Assembly: GCA_003519585.1 (NCBI GenBank)
Contig: DOWL01000188.1
Coordinates: 3,823 to 28,419, forward strand
Length of the DNA: 24,597 bases
Direction of reading: 5' to 3'
From: Nocardioides sp.
Lineage (GTDB): Bacteria; Actinomycetota; Actinomycetes; Propionibacteriales; Nocardioidaceae
Within the stretch, counting starts at the first letter, position 1, and every line of letters starts with the position of its first letter. A program made the position numbers and the translations under genes. The notes beneath the pieces are model-generated. The model was given only the letters and a program-made list of their open reading frames with translations. It did no database searches and was not told where the DNA came from. This document shows positions 1 to 6,826 of this stretch, in pieces.

Positions 1-870
1 CGCCGCGCGCAGCGCCTCGACGTCGGTGCTGGAGCGCAACGGCGGGTTGACCTTGTAGATCGGGTCGTAGGTCGCAGCGAGCTCGTCGGTGAGCAGCAGG
101 TGGTGGGGGCAGACCTCCGCGGTGACGTTCCAGCCCTTCGACTTGGCCCACCGGATGATCTCCACCGATCCCGCGGTGGACACGTGGCACACGTGCAGCC
201 GCGAGCCGACGTGCGCGGCGAGCAGGCAGTCGCGCGCGATGATCGCCTCCTCGGCCACGGCCGGCCAGCCCGCCAGGCCGAGCCGGCCGGAGAGTTCGCC
301 CTCGTTCATCTGGGCGTCCTCGGTGAGCCGCGGCTCCTGGGCGTGCTGGGCGACCACTCCGTCGAACGCCTTGACGTACTCCAGGGCCCGGCGCATCAGC
401 ACCGCGTCGCTCACGCACTTGCCGTCGTCGGAGAAGACCCGCACCTGGGCAGCCGAGTCGGCCATCGCGCCGAGCTCGGCGAGCCGCTCGCCGGCCAGCC
501 CCACCGTGACCGCACCGACGGGGCGTACGTCGCAGTAGCCGGCCTCGCGACCCAACCGCCAGACCTGCTCGACGACGCCGGCGGTGTCGGCGACAGGGTC
601 GGTGTTGGCCATCGCGTGCACGGCGGTGAATCCGCCGCGCGCCGCGGCCGCCGTACCGCTCTCGACGGTCTCGGCGTCCTCGCGGCCCGGCTCGCGCAGG
701 TGGGTGTGCAGGTCGACCAGGCCCGGGAGCGCGACCAGCCCGGCCGCGTCGACGACCTCGGCACCGGCGGCCGACAGCCCGGTGCCGACCTCGGCGATCG
801 CGCCGTCCTCGAGCAGCAGGTCGGTCGGTGCGCCGCCGAGCACGGCGGCGCCCTTGATGAGGTACTTCAC
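1..870 (-). CDS. pyrC: Dihydroorotase, N-terminal 290 residues (runs off left edge)
   Basis: Dihydroorotase interconverts carbamoyl-aspartate and dihydroorotate, the third step of pyrimidine synthesis, in the cytosol. The frame is open from a GTG at 868-870 to the window edge. That GTG overlaps the pyrB stop as GTGA, which fixes the start. Visible family features are the metal-binding HTH of LHTHLREPG (His55 and His57), an MANTDP segment, [21 protein letters not shown] and AEVCPHHL, all in the order expected for a class I (bacterial, about 430 residue) dihydroorotase. About 140 C-terminal residues, including the last catalytic Asp, lie outside the window. It is the third gene of the pyrR-pyrB-pyrC unit and should follow PyrR control of the leader. 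The call is secure; only the missing end is untested. Confidence 0.95.
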   Translation of the reverse strand, partial: MKYLIKGAAVLGGAPTDLLLEDGAIAEVGTGLSAAGAEVVDAAGLVALPGLVDLHTHLREPGREDAETVESGTAAAARGGFTAVHAMANTDPVADTAGVVEQVWRLGREAGYCDVRPVGAVTVGLAGERLAELGAMADSAAQVRVFSDDGKCVSDAVLMRRALEYVKAFDGVVAQHAQEPRLTEDAQMNEGELSGRLGLAGWPAVAEEAIIARDCLLAAHVGSRLHVCHVSTAGSVEIIRWAKSKGWNVTAEVCPHHLLLTDELAATYDPIYKVNPPLRSSTDVEALRAA

Positions 871-1823
871 TCTTCTCCTCCGACGGCGGGTTCGGACCCG
901 CCCAGCAGCAGGTAGAGCACGGCCATCCGGACGGCGACGCCGTTGGTGACCTGCTCGACGATGACCGAGCGCGGCGAGTCGGCCACGTCGGCGGTGATCT
1001 CCATGCCCCGCACCATCGGGCCGGGGTGCATGACGATCGTGTGGTCCTGCAGCGTGCCCATCCGGCGGGCGTCGAGGCCGTAGCGGCGGCTGTACTCGCG
1101 CGGCGTCGGGAAGAAGCCGCCGTTCATCCGCTCGCGCTGGACCCGCAGCATCATCACGGCGTCCGCCTTGGGGATCACCGCGTCGAGGTCGTACGACGTC
1201 TCGACCGGCCAGGTCTCGACCCCGACCGGCAGCAGCGTCGGCGGCGCGATCAGCGTCACCTCGGCGCCGAGGGTGCGCAGCAGGAGCGCGTTGGATCGCG
1301 CCACCCGGCTGTGCAGCACGTCGCCGACGATCGCGATCCGCCGGCCCTCGAGGCCACCTGGCTTGGACTCGCCGAGGTGCTTCCACATGGTGAAGGCGTC
1401 GAGCAGAGCCTGGGTCGGGTGCTCGTGGGTGCCGTCACCGGCGTTGACCACGCTGGAACGGACCCAGCCCGAGTAGGCCAACCGGTGCGGCGCGCCGCTG
1501 GCGCCGTGCCGGACCACGACGGCGTCGGCCCCCATCGCCTCCAGGGTGAGCGCGGTGTCCTTGAGGCTTTCGCCCTTGCTGAGGCTGGAGCCCTTGGCGG
1601 CGAAGTTGATGACGTCGGCGCTGAGCCGCTTGGCCGCCGCCTCGAAGGAGATGCGGGTGCGGGTGGAGTCCTCGAAGAAGAGGTTGACCACGGTGCGTCC
1701 ACGGAGCGCCGGCAGCTTCTTGATGGGCCGGTCGGCCAGCGAGCGCATCTCGTCGGCAGTCGTGAGGACGAGCTCCGCGTCGTCCCGGGACAGGTCGCCG
1801 GCACTGAGCAGGTGACGCTTCAT
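867..1823 (-). CDS. pyrB: Aspartate carbamoyltransferase catalytic subunit
   Basis: The 318-residue protein condenses carbamoyl phosphate with aspartate, the committed step of pyrimidine synthesis. The carbamoyl-phosphate loop STRTR is at residues 53-57, the HPTQALLD signature at 135-142, and an HPGP segment near the C-terminus fits the aspartate side of the site. Length is normal for the catalytic chain; no pyrI regulatory subunit is seen next to it, as is usual in Gram-positive bacteria. The ATG start overlaps the pyrR stop as TGATG, and the stop overlaps the pyrC GTG as GTGA, so the three genes are probably translated in a coupled way from one mRNA. Confidence 0.97.
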   Translation of the reverse strand: MKRHLLSAGDLSRDDAELVLTTADEMRSLADRPIKKLPALRGRTVVNLFFEDSTRTRISFEAAAKRLSADVINFAAKGSSLSKGESLKDTALTLEAMGADAVVVRHGASGAPHRLAYSGWVRSSVVNAGDGTHEHPTQALLDAFTMWKHLGESKPGGLEGRRIAIVGDVLHSRVARSNALLLRTLGAEVTLIAPPTLLPVGVETWPVETSYDLDAVIPKADAVMMLRVQRERMNGGFFPTPREYSRRYGLDARRMGTLQDHTIVMHPGPMVRGMEITADVADSPRSVIVEQVTNGVAVRMAVLYLLLGGSEPAVGGEE

Positions 1824-2407
1824 CAGGCACCCCCTCCTGGGCCGGTGTCCTCGATCGTGACCGCGTCGATGCCGTCGGTCTCGGCAACCCGCAGCCGGAC
1901 CCGTTCGACGAGCGAGGTGGGGAGGTTCTTGCCGACGAAGTCGGCTCGGATCGGCAGCTCCCGGTGGCCGCGGTCGACCAGGACCGCCAGCCGGACCGCG
2001 GACGGTCGGCCGATGTCCTGCAGGGCGTCGAGAGCGGCGCGGATCGTCCGGCCGCTGAAGAGCACGTCGTCGACGAGCACCACCACCTGGTCGTCGATCC
2101 CTCCGGGTGGGATCTCGGTCGGCAGCAGCGCCCGGGCCGGCTTGAGCCGCAGGTCGTCGCGGTACATGGTCACGTCGAGCGAGCCCACCGGCACGTCGTA
2201 CCCCTCGACGGCCGCGATGCGTTCCGCGATCCGACGGGCCAGGGGTACGCCGCGGCTGGGGATGCCGAGCAGCACGAGGTCGCGGGCGCCCTTGTTGCGC
2301 TCGAGGATCTCGTGGGAGATGCGGGTCAGCGCCCGCGCGATGTCACGATCGTCGAGGACCGTTCGTCCACCCGGGTCGGGGTGGGTAGGGCTGGGTTGGG
2401 CACACAT
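1823..2407 (-). CDS. pyrR: Pyrimidine operon regulator PyrR (uracil phosphoribosyltransferase fold)
   Basis: PyrR is an RNA-binding regulator with a phosphoribosyltransferase fold that binds pyr mRNA when UMP is high; many members also make UMP from uracil and PRPP. The 194-residue protein has the PRPP loop [12 protein letters not shown] around residues 110-121, [10 protein letters not shown] near 48-57, and the PyrR-specific [17 protein letters not shown] stretch. The start is the ATG at 2405-2407, placed about 10 nt after a strong AAGGAGGT. The first 17 or so residues are poorly conserved in type. It is the first gene of pyrR-pyrB-pyrC, with a PyrR-binding loop just upstream, so autoregulation is likely (inference from the leader). 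Confidence 0.96.
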   Translation of the reverse strand: MCAQPSPTHPDPGGRTVLDDRDIARALTRISHEILERNKGARDLVLLGIPSRGVPLARRIAERIAAVEGYDVPVGSLDVTMYRDDLRLKPARALLPTEIPPGGIDDQVVVLVDDVLFSGRTIRAALDALQDIGRPSAVRLAVLVDRGHRELPIRADFVGKNLPTSLVERVRLRVAETDGIDAVTIEDTGPGGGA

Positions 2408-2416
2408 CCGTGCTCA

Positions 2417-2450
2417 GACCTCCTTGTCCGCCTCACTGGACGGCCCGTTG
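2417..2450 (-). promoter_or_regulatory. PyrR-binding RNA loop overlapping the pyrR ribosome binding site region
   Basis: On the minus strand 2441-2426 reads GTCCAGTGAGGCGGAC. This is a 4-bp GUCC/GGAC stem closing a loop that matches the conserved PyrR-binding core (UCCAGNGAGGCU type) known from Bacillus pyr leaders. The Shine-Dalgarno AAGGAGGT (2425-2418) starts at the next base. A lower stem can form between GGGCC (about 2447-2443) and GGUCU (about 2420-2416) using G-U pairs, which would bury part of the Shine-Dalgarno. No terminator-antiterminator pair is seen. Translational repression, as described for mycobacterial PyrR, is therefore more likely than attenuation. Confidence 0.8.
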
Positions 2451-2470
2451 AAGGATGTCGGTCAGGCGAC

Positions 2471-2499
2471 ACCATAGCCGCAGCCGCCCACCGCGTCAG
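2471..2499 (-). promoter_or_regulatory. Candidate sigma-70-type promoter of the pyr operon
   Basis: On the minus strand a -35-like CTGACG (2499-2494) is separated by 17 bases from a -10-like TATGGT (2476-2471). Transcription would begin near 2464, giving a leader of roughly 55-60 bases that contains the whole PyrR-binding loop and the ribosome binding site. The match is moderate and was made by eye. It is supported mainly by its position directly upstream of the regulatory loop. Confidence 0.45.
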
Positions 2500-2542
2500 A
2501 TCCCTGCACCGCGCGTCGAACCGATCCTGGGTCAGCTCAGGC

Positions 2543-2695
2543 TCAGCCGACGAGGCGCTCGCTCACCATGCTGGTGGCGAGCAGCAGCGCGACCACGGCG
2601 ACGATCCCGACCAGCACGAGGAGGACGCTCACCTGCGGGCGGCCGTCCGCGTCGACGTGCGAGGTGACGCGCTTGTGGGTGGGTGCGTGGGCCAT
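2543..2695 (-). CDS. Small single-pass membrane protein, function unknown
   Basis: A 50-residue reading frame starts at the ATG 2693-2695 and ends in TGA at 2543. The first 20 residues are polar (MAHAPTHKRVTSHVDADGRP) and are followed by one strongly hydrophobic segment, about residues 21-44 (VSVLLVLVGIVAVVALLLAT), then a short polar tail. That layout fits a small membrane protein with a single helix. A longer frame that begins inside the neighbouring gene was not used, because it overlaps that gene and its extra sequence is not protein-like. The ribosome binding site is weak, so the gene is likely but not certain. I do not recognise the family. Confidence 0.55.
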   Translation of the reverse strand: MAHAPTHKRVTSHVDADGRPQVSVLLVLVGIVAVVALLLATSMVSERLVG

Positions 2696-2753
2696 GGTGC
2701 GTCCCGGGGCGTGAGGAGAAGCTCTTGATACGAGTGGACGCCTGGAAACCGTC

Positions 2754-2778
2754 GCCCGCCATGGCCCGGGCGGGCCAT
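2754..2778 (-). terminator. GC-rich hairpin after the DapB-like gene, possible terminator
   Basis: Ten to 34 bases downstream of the stop at 2788 the DNA can fold in two overlapping ways: GCCCGCC/GGCGGGC (2754-2760 with 2769-2775) or ATGGCCC/GGGCCAT (2761-2767 with 2772-2778). The stems are strong, but no clear run of U follows on the transcribed strand, so this is a terminator only of the U-poor kind common in high-GC actinobacteria. Confidence 0.4.
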
Positions 2779-2787
2779 CCGCGATGG

Positions 2788-3933
2788 TCAGGACGGGTTG
2801 GCCCGACCGGAACCGCCGCTGCCCCTCGCGCGCCCGAGCTGCGGCGCCGCGCGGCCCGCGATCAAGGGCAGGTCGAGGTAGGTCTTGATGCCGGGCTCGG
2901 CGGCGACGACGTACGGGATCGCGTTGACGCAATGGTTCGCGGTGGACACGACGCCCGGGTTGCGGACCAGTCCCGCCTCGACGCTCTCCGGCTGCAGCCC
3001 CTGGAAGGTGAGCCGCACGCTCGGATCGCCGGTGACCTCGACCTCGAACCGCTCCCCCTCCGGGCCGAAACTCCAGCCGGGGTCGAGGTGCTCCTCACCC
3101 ATCAGCCAGTTCACGATCGCGGTCACGACGGGTACGCCGTCGACGAGTGCCCGCCACTCGAACCGCCGCGCCGCGACGAGCCCCGGCTCGATCACGCCGA
3201 TGGGCGAGGCGATCGGGGCGGTGGCCACGGCGACCTCCTGCACGGTCTCGATGTGCGGGTCGGCGTCGAAACCCATCTCCGCGACCACCATCCGCACCGA
3301 GGAGCGGAACCCGCCGCCCAGCAGGGCGGCCATCGGGCTGGCCAGCGCCTCCTCCGGCGTACCGCCGAAGGCCATCACGTGGCGGATCACGTCCGGCGCG
3401 CCGTAGGTCCGGATGTCGGAGAACTCCTCGGCGCGCACGTGCGTCACCCGAGCGCTCACCGCGGAGACCATCAGCGGGAACCGCTCGGTGATGCCGCCGG
3501 GGTGGATGCCGGTGCCGTGGAGCGTCGTGCCACCCTCGCGGCAGGCGTCCTCGAGCGCCCCGACCTTGGCGGGATCGGGGTAGATCCACCCGACCGGCGT
3601 CACGACGTTCTTCTCCGAGCGGAGCAGGGCCGCCACCTCGTCGACGTTCGGCACCAGCGGGCTGTAGACCACGCAATCCGCGGCCAGCGCCAGGATCTCC
3701 TCGGCGCTGGTCGTCGCGACCACCCCGACCCGAGCGATCCCCGCGAGCTCCCCGGCGTCACGCCCGCGCTTGTCCTCCGAGTGCACCCAACACCCGACCA
3801 TCTCGAGCTCCGGGTGGCTCACGACCCCCTCGATCGCCGCCTTCCCGACTCCCCCCGTCGCCCACTGCACGACCCTGATCGCCCGCCTCGTCGACTCCTC
3901 CCCCGCCGACCGCCCCTCACCCGCACTCGTCAC
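2788..3933 (-). CDS. DapB-fold NAD(P)-dependent oxidoreductase (dihydrodipicolinate reductase-like)
   Basis: The 381-residue product starts with a short polar leader and then VVQWATGGVGK (residues 21-31), the beta strand and glycine loop of a Rossmann fold placed as in the actinobacterial dihydrodipicolinate-reductase-like family, which also includes amine and 2,4-diaminopentanoate dehydrogenases. Further typical segments are CVVYSPLVPN, KNVVTPVGWIYP and GTTLHGTGIHPGG. It is much longer than true DapB (about 250 residues), and no other lysine gene is nearby, so a role in lysine synthesis is unlikely; the substrate is unknown. The start is GTG with a poor ribosome binding site. A TTGACA-containing near-palindrome lies about 23 bases upstream. 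The last 20 residues are low-complexity (Gly, Arg, Ser). Confidence 0.8.
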   Translation of the reverse strand: MTSAGEGRSAGEESTRRAIRVVQWATGGVGKAAIEGVVSHPELEMVGCWVHSEDKRGRDAGELAGIARVGVVATTSAEEILALAADCVVYSPLVPNVDEVAALLRSEKNVVTPVGWIYPDPAKVGALEDACREGGTTLHGTGIHPGGITERFPLMVSAVSARVTHVRAEEFSDIRTYGAPDVIRHVMAFGGTPEEALASPMAALLGGGFRSSVRMVVAEMGFDADPHIETVQEVAVATAPIASPIGVIEPGLVAARRFEWRALVDGVPVVTAIVNWLMGEEHLDPGWSFGPEGERFEVEVTGDPSVRLTFQGLQPESVEAGLVRNPGVVSTANHCVNAIPYVVAAEPGIKTYLDLPLIAGRAAPQLGRARGSGGSGRANPS

Positions 3934-3955
3934 CTCGGCGATTCAGCCAACCCTG

Positions 3956-3969
3956 TTGACGCGTGTCAA
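3956..3969. promoter_or_regulatory. Near-palindrome TTGACGCGTGTCAA upstream of the DapB-like gene
   Basis: The 14-base site pairs at six of seven positions (TTGAC/GTCAA arms plus a central C-G) and lies 23-36 bases upstream of the GTG start. On the minus strand it contains TTGACA, a perfect -35 hexamer. The sequence 17 bases further on, CTGAAT, is a poor -10. It could be an operator over the promoter, or the -35 could be coincidental. Confidence 0.3.
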
Positions 3970-3987
3970 GAGTCGACATTTGATGCC

Positions 3988-4022
3988 GACCCGTCGTTAC
4001 TCGTCACGAGTAACGACAGGTC
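3988..4022. repeat. Palindromic element A (GTTACTC/GAGTAAC family)
   Basis: Arms at 3988-4003 (GACCCGTCGTTACTCG) and 4007-4022 pair at 15 of 16 positions around a 3-base loop TCA. The same core recurs at element B 52 bases away and at element D near 22.3 kb. It lies in the 145-base gap between two minus-strand genes and codes for nothing evident. Confidence 0.85.
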
Positions 4023-4034
4023 ACCGTCAATTTC

Positions 4035-4079
4035 ACGCCGACCCGTCGTTACTCCTCACGAGTAACGCCGACTCGGCGT
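4035..4079. repeat. Palindromic element B (same family, imperfect)
   Basis: The inner stem CGTTACTC/GAGTAACG (4047-4054 with 4060-4067) surrounds a CTCAC loop. Outer pairs extend to ACGCCGA/TCGGCGT, ending against the stop codon of the 136-residue membrane protein gene, with about 17 of 20 arm positions paired. It repeats element A in the same orientation. On the minus strand it directly follows that stop, so it could act as a 3' mRNA hairpin. Confidence 0.8.
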
Positions 4080-4489
4080 CAGAGAGTGACCGGCCAGATG
4101 TTGCCCCAGGCGTCCACCTCGTAGCGGACCCGGTCCTCCCGGCGGTTGAGGACGACGGCGAGCCAGACGAAGCCCCAGAGGCCGGCGGTGAGGATGGTGA
4201 GGATGAGGTGGCCGAGGTGGGTGACGCGGCGCTGCCGGGCGAGCGTCACTCCGCGGGCGCTGCGGTTCACGACCGTGGCACCGTCGAGCACCTCGATGTC
4301 GACGGCGATCTCCAGGAGCCGGTCGCGCTTGCTCTGGGACAGCTCCGGGTACGTCGCCCACTCGCGCGGGAGCTCGAGTCGCTTCGGGAACGCGGAGTAC
4401 GTGGCAGGTGCCCAGTCGCGACCCGACCAGCGCCGCCACGAACGCCGGTGCCAGCGGTAGTCGCCGACGGTGGGCGTCTGGACGGTCAC
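4079..4489 (-). CDS. Hypothetical protein with C-terminal membrane helix
   Basis: I chose the GTG at 4487-4489 (136 residues). Longer versions of the frame run into the neighbouring oxidoreductase gene, and their added N-terminus is Pro/Arg/Ser shadow sequence. The N-terminal half is basic and tryptophan-rich (YRWHRRSWRRWSGRDW). A charged region then leads to one hydrophobic helix at about residues 93-114 (GHLILTILTAGLWGFVWLAV), followed by a short tail. The HxxHLxLTxLTxGLWxxVW pattern is familiar from many small actinobacterial membrane proteins of unknown function. It starts 17 bases after the stop of the quinone oxidoreductase, so the two may share an mRNA. Confidence 0.7.
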   Translation of the reverse strand: MTVQTPTVGDYRWHRRSWRRWSGRDWAPATYSAFPKRLELPREWATYPELSQSKRDRLLEIAVDIEVLDGATVVNRSARGVTLARQRRVTHLGHLILTILTAGLWGFVWLAVVLNRREDRVRYEVDAWGNIWPVTL

Positions 4490-4505
4490 GGGTTCCAGTG
4501 TGCGT

Positions 4506-5519
4506 TCAGTCGGCCGCGATATCGAGGAGCACCTTGCCCACGGCGCCGTTCTCCACGGCGTCATGGGCGGCCGCGGTCTGGTCCAGCGGGAAGTGGTGGA
4601 GGGGCACGCCCGCATCGTCCCCGACCCGCAGCGCGCCCGCGCGTACGGCCTCCTGCACGTCCTCGACCGCGGCCCGGAGGAACCTCTCGTCCAGCGTGTA
4701 GAGGATCAGGAACTGGTAGCGGAGGTTCTTGGAGAAGATCGACCGCAGCTGCACGGTGAGCTCGTCGCCGCCGTTGTTGGCGTAGATCGCGATGGTGCCG
4801 TGCACCTTCGTGACCGCCACGTCGAGCTCGTTGTTCTGCGCCGGCGCAACCTCGACGACGAGGTCCACACCGTCGGGGGCGATCGCGAGCACGGCCGCCT
4901 CGGTGTCGTCCTCTCGGTAGTTGACGACGCGGTGCGCCCCGGCGGCGGATGCGAGCGCAGCCTTGTCGGCGCTGCTCACCGTCGTCACGACGGTCGCCCC
5001 GGACCAGCGGGCCAGTTGGATCGCGGCGTTGCCGACGGCGCCCGCGCCGCCGTGCACCAGGACCGTCATGCCGTCCATGGCGCCGACGCCCAGCCGGGCC
5101 GGGCCACCCTCGCCCGAGGTGAGCGCCCGGTGTGCGGTGACGGCCGGCACGCCGAGGGAGGCGCCGAGGTCGTACGACGCGCCGTCGGGTAGCGGGATCA
5201 CGTGCTGGGCCGCCTGCACCGTGAACTCCGCCGCGGTGCCGTACGCCTTGTCGCGCTGGGCCAGCACCAGCCAGACCCGGTCGCCGACGGCGAGCCCGGA
5301 GACACCCTCTCCGAGTGCGTCGACGACCCCCGCGCCATCCTGACCAGGGGTGATCTCGGGCGAGGGCAGCGGCTGCTCGCGCCGCTTCCAGTCGGTGGGG
5401 TTGACCCCGGCCCGCACCAGCCGGACCCGGACCTCGCCCGGACCGGGCTCGGGGAGGCCGCGGTCGACCAGGGTCAGGACGGAGGACGGACCGGGCTCGG
5501 TGAACACGACAGCACGCAT
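4506..5519 (-). CDS. Zinc-independent quinone oxidoreductase / MDR alcohol dehydrogenase-like
   Basis: The 337-residue protein belongs to the medium-chain dehydrogenase/reductase superfamily, quinone oxidoreductase branch, which reduces quinones or activated carbonyls with NADPH. Seen are the GroES-like N-terminal domain (MRAVVFTEPG ... GVNPTDWKRR ... GQDGAGVV, residues 1-110), the cofactor motif HGGAGAVG (156-163) and the C-terminal GKVLLDI ending. The catalytic and structural zinc cysteines of alcohol dehydrogenases are absent. The start is the ATG at 5517-5519; a longer frame continues into the upstream ATPase gene and was rejected. It begins 14 bases after the ATPase stop. The true substrate cannot be told from sequence. 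Confidence 0.9.
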   Translation of the reverse strand: MRAVVFTEPGPSSVLTLVDRGLPEPGPGEVRVRLVRAGVNPTDWKRREQPLPSPEITPGQDGAGVVDALGEGVSGLAVGDRVWLVLAQRDKAYGTAAEFTVQAAQHVIPLPDGASYDLGASLGVPAVTAHRALTSGEGGPARLGVGAMDGMTVLVHGGAGAVGNAAIQLARWSGATVVTTVSSADKAALASAAGAHRVVNYREDDTEAAVLAIAPDGVDLVVEVAPAQNNELDVAVTKVHGTIAIYANNGGDELTVQLRSIFSKNLRYQFLILYTLDERFLRAAVEDVQEAVRAGALRVGDDAGVPLHHFPLDQTAAAHDAVENGAVGKVLLDIAAD

Positions 5520-5533
5520 GATCGGACCAAGTC

Positions 5534-6745
5534 CTACAGGGCCGAGGCCATTCCCGCGCACGCCCGGAGCCAGCTCAGCTGCGTCGCACGGGAGAGCTGG
5601 CCGTAGGGCAGCACGGACCCGGTGACCAGCGCCGGGTCGTAGGGCACCCGATAGACGCTGCGGGTGCGGTGGCGATAGACGTCGACCAGGTCGGCGGCCA
5701 GCTTGGCGTCCACGGTCGTGGACGGGTCGGAGAGCACGGTGACGGTCTTGTACTCGAGGTTCTGGTATCCCGCGTCCTGCAACGCATCGAGCATCCACAG
5801 ACCGCTGTAGCCGGTGTCCTCACGGATCGTCGAGGTGACCACCAACAGGTCAGCGGCCTCGGCGGCCGCGAGCCAGTTCTCGGCCCGCATGTTGTTGCCG
5901 GTGTCGACCAGGATCACCTTGTAGAAGCGCATCAACAGCTGGTGGACGGACTTGAAGTCGTCGGCATGGATCTGGCCGGTGACGTTGGCGCTCTCGTCGG
6001 AGGCGAGTACGTCGAAGTGGGCGTCGCCCTGCGCGCGGACGTAGGCACCCAGCTCGCCGATCCGGGACTGCGCGACATCGTCGAACCGGTCGAGGTCGGC
6101 GAGCAGCTCCTTGGTGGTCTGGGTGTGGGCGCTGCGCGCGCCGCGGATGCCGAGCGTGCCCCTGGTCTCGTTGTTGTCCCACGCCACCACGGCGCCGCCG
6201 CGGATGGTGCCGAAGGTGTAGCCGGCCGCGAGCACGCCGGTGGTCTTGGCGGCCCCGCCCTTGGGGTTGACGAAGGCGATCGTCTTGGGTCCGTCGAACT
6301 CCTTCTGGATCACCGCGCGATCCTGGACGTACGCGCGCTCGGCGCCGCCCATCCGGGGCTTGATGGCGCCGCCGCTCCAGCGAGCCACGCGACCGCGCCA
6401 GCCCCACGTGGCGGGGCCGGCCTCCTCCTCCCCGGCTCGCCGGTCGAGGAAGTCCGTGGCGGTCATGTAGCGGCGTGGCTCGGGTGCGGCCGGCGCCGCC
6501 GTGGGTGGTACGGCGGCGGGTGGCGCTACAGGTGGAGCCGGGGGTGCGCCGGTGGGCGGGCCGGCAGCGGGGTGGGCTGGCACAGGAGGTGGTGGCGCTG
6601 GCGGCACCTCCGCGAACATCGGCCGCGGCCGGATCGTCGTGGGCTCGTGGTCGGGACGTGAGCCGGTCGACCGGCCGACCAGCGGATCATGCTGCGGATC
6701 GGGCTCCGTCGCGGTGTCGTTGCGCCGTGCGCGGTGCTGGGCCAC
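5534..6745 (-). CDS. Orphan ParA/MinD-like ATPase with proline-rich N-terminus
   Basis: The 403-residue product has a low-complexity Pro/Ala region (about residues 40-90), a linker with YMTATDFLDRR, then a deviant Walker A motif PKGGAAKTT (161-169), typical of the ParA/MinD/SRP-like GTPase-ATPase class. VILVDTGNNM further on looks like the Walker B/switch region. This plan resembles the EspI-type ATPases of mycobacterial ESX loci, but no ESX gene, parB or parS is nearby, so its partner is unknown. I chose the GTG at 6743-6745 because GGAGG lies four bases upstream. A GTG at 6811 and an ATG at about 6619 are alternatives. A Pro-rich tail before a P-loop suggests docking to another protein (inference). 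Confidence 0.8.
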   Translation of the reverse strand: MAQHRARRNDTATEPDPQHDPLVGRSTGSRPDHEPTTIRPRPMFAEVPPAPPPPVPAHPAAGPPTGAPPAPPVAPPAAVPPTAAPAAPEPRRYMTATDFLDRRAGEEEAGPATWGWRGRVARWSGGAIKPRMGGAERAYVQDRAVIQKEFDGPKTIAFVNPKGGAAKTTGVLAAGYTFGTIRGGAVVAWDNNETRGTLGIRGARSAHTQTTKELLADLDRFDDVAQSRIGELGAYVRAQGDAHFDVLASDESANVTGQIHADDFKSVHQLLMRFYKVILVDTGNNMRAENWLAAAEAADLLVVTSTIREDTGYSGLWMLDALQDAGYQNLEYKTVTVLSDPSTTVDAKLAADLVDVYRHRTRSVYRVPYDPALVTGSVLPYGQLSRATQLSWLRACAGMASAL

Positions 6746-6826
6746 TGCCCCTCCTCTCCCGGCTCCGCCACGCTCACACGTGGTGCCGAGTGGTTGGTTC
6801 GGTGCCCCCACCTACCCCCCATCACA

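Noticed and set aside
100..2728. Long plus-strand open frames across the pyr genes
   Set aside because: They are frame shadows of pyrC, pyrB and pyrR in GC-rich DNA; their translations are Arg/Pro/Gly/His-rich with no recognisable motifs.
2543..2932. 129-residue version of the small membrane protein
   Set aside because: Its first 79 residues overlap the end of the DapB-like gene and are Arg/Pro-rich shadow sequence; only the last 50 residues look like a protein.
3988..4079. CRISPR array
   Set aside because: Only two copies, each palindromic, no set of unique equal-length spacers and no cas gene.
5534..6745. Chromosome-partition parA
   Set aside because: No parB next to it, no parS-like TGTTTCACGTGAAACA seen, and the long Pro-rich N-terminus is not typical of chromosomal ParA.
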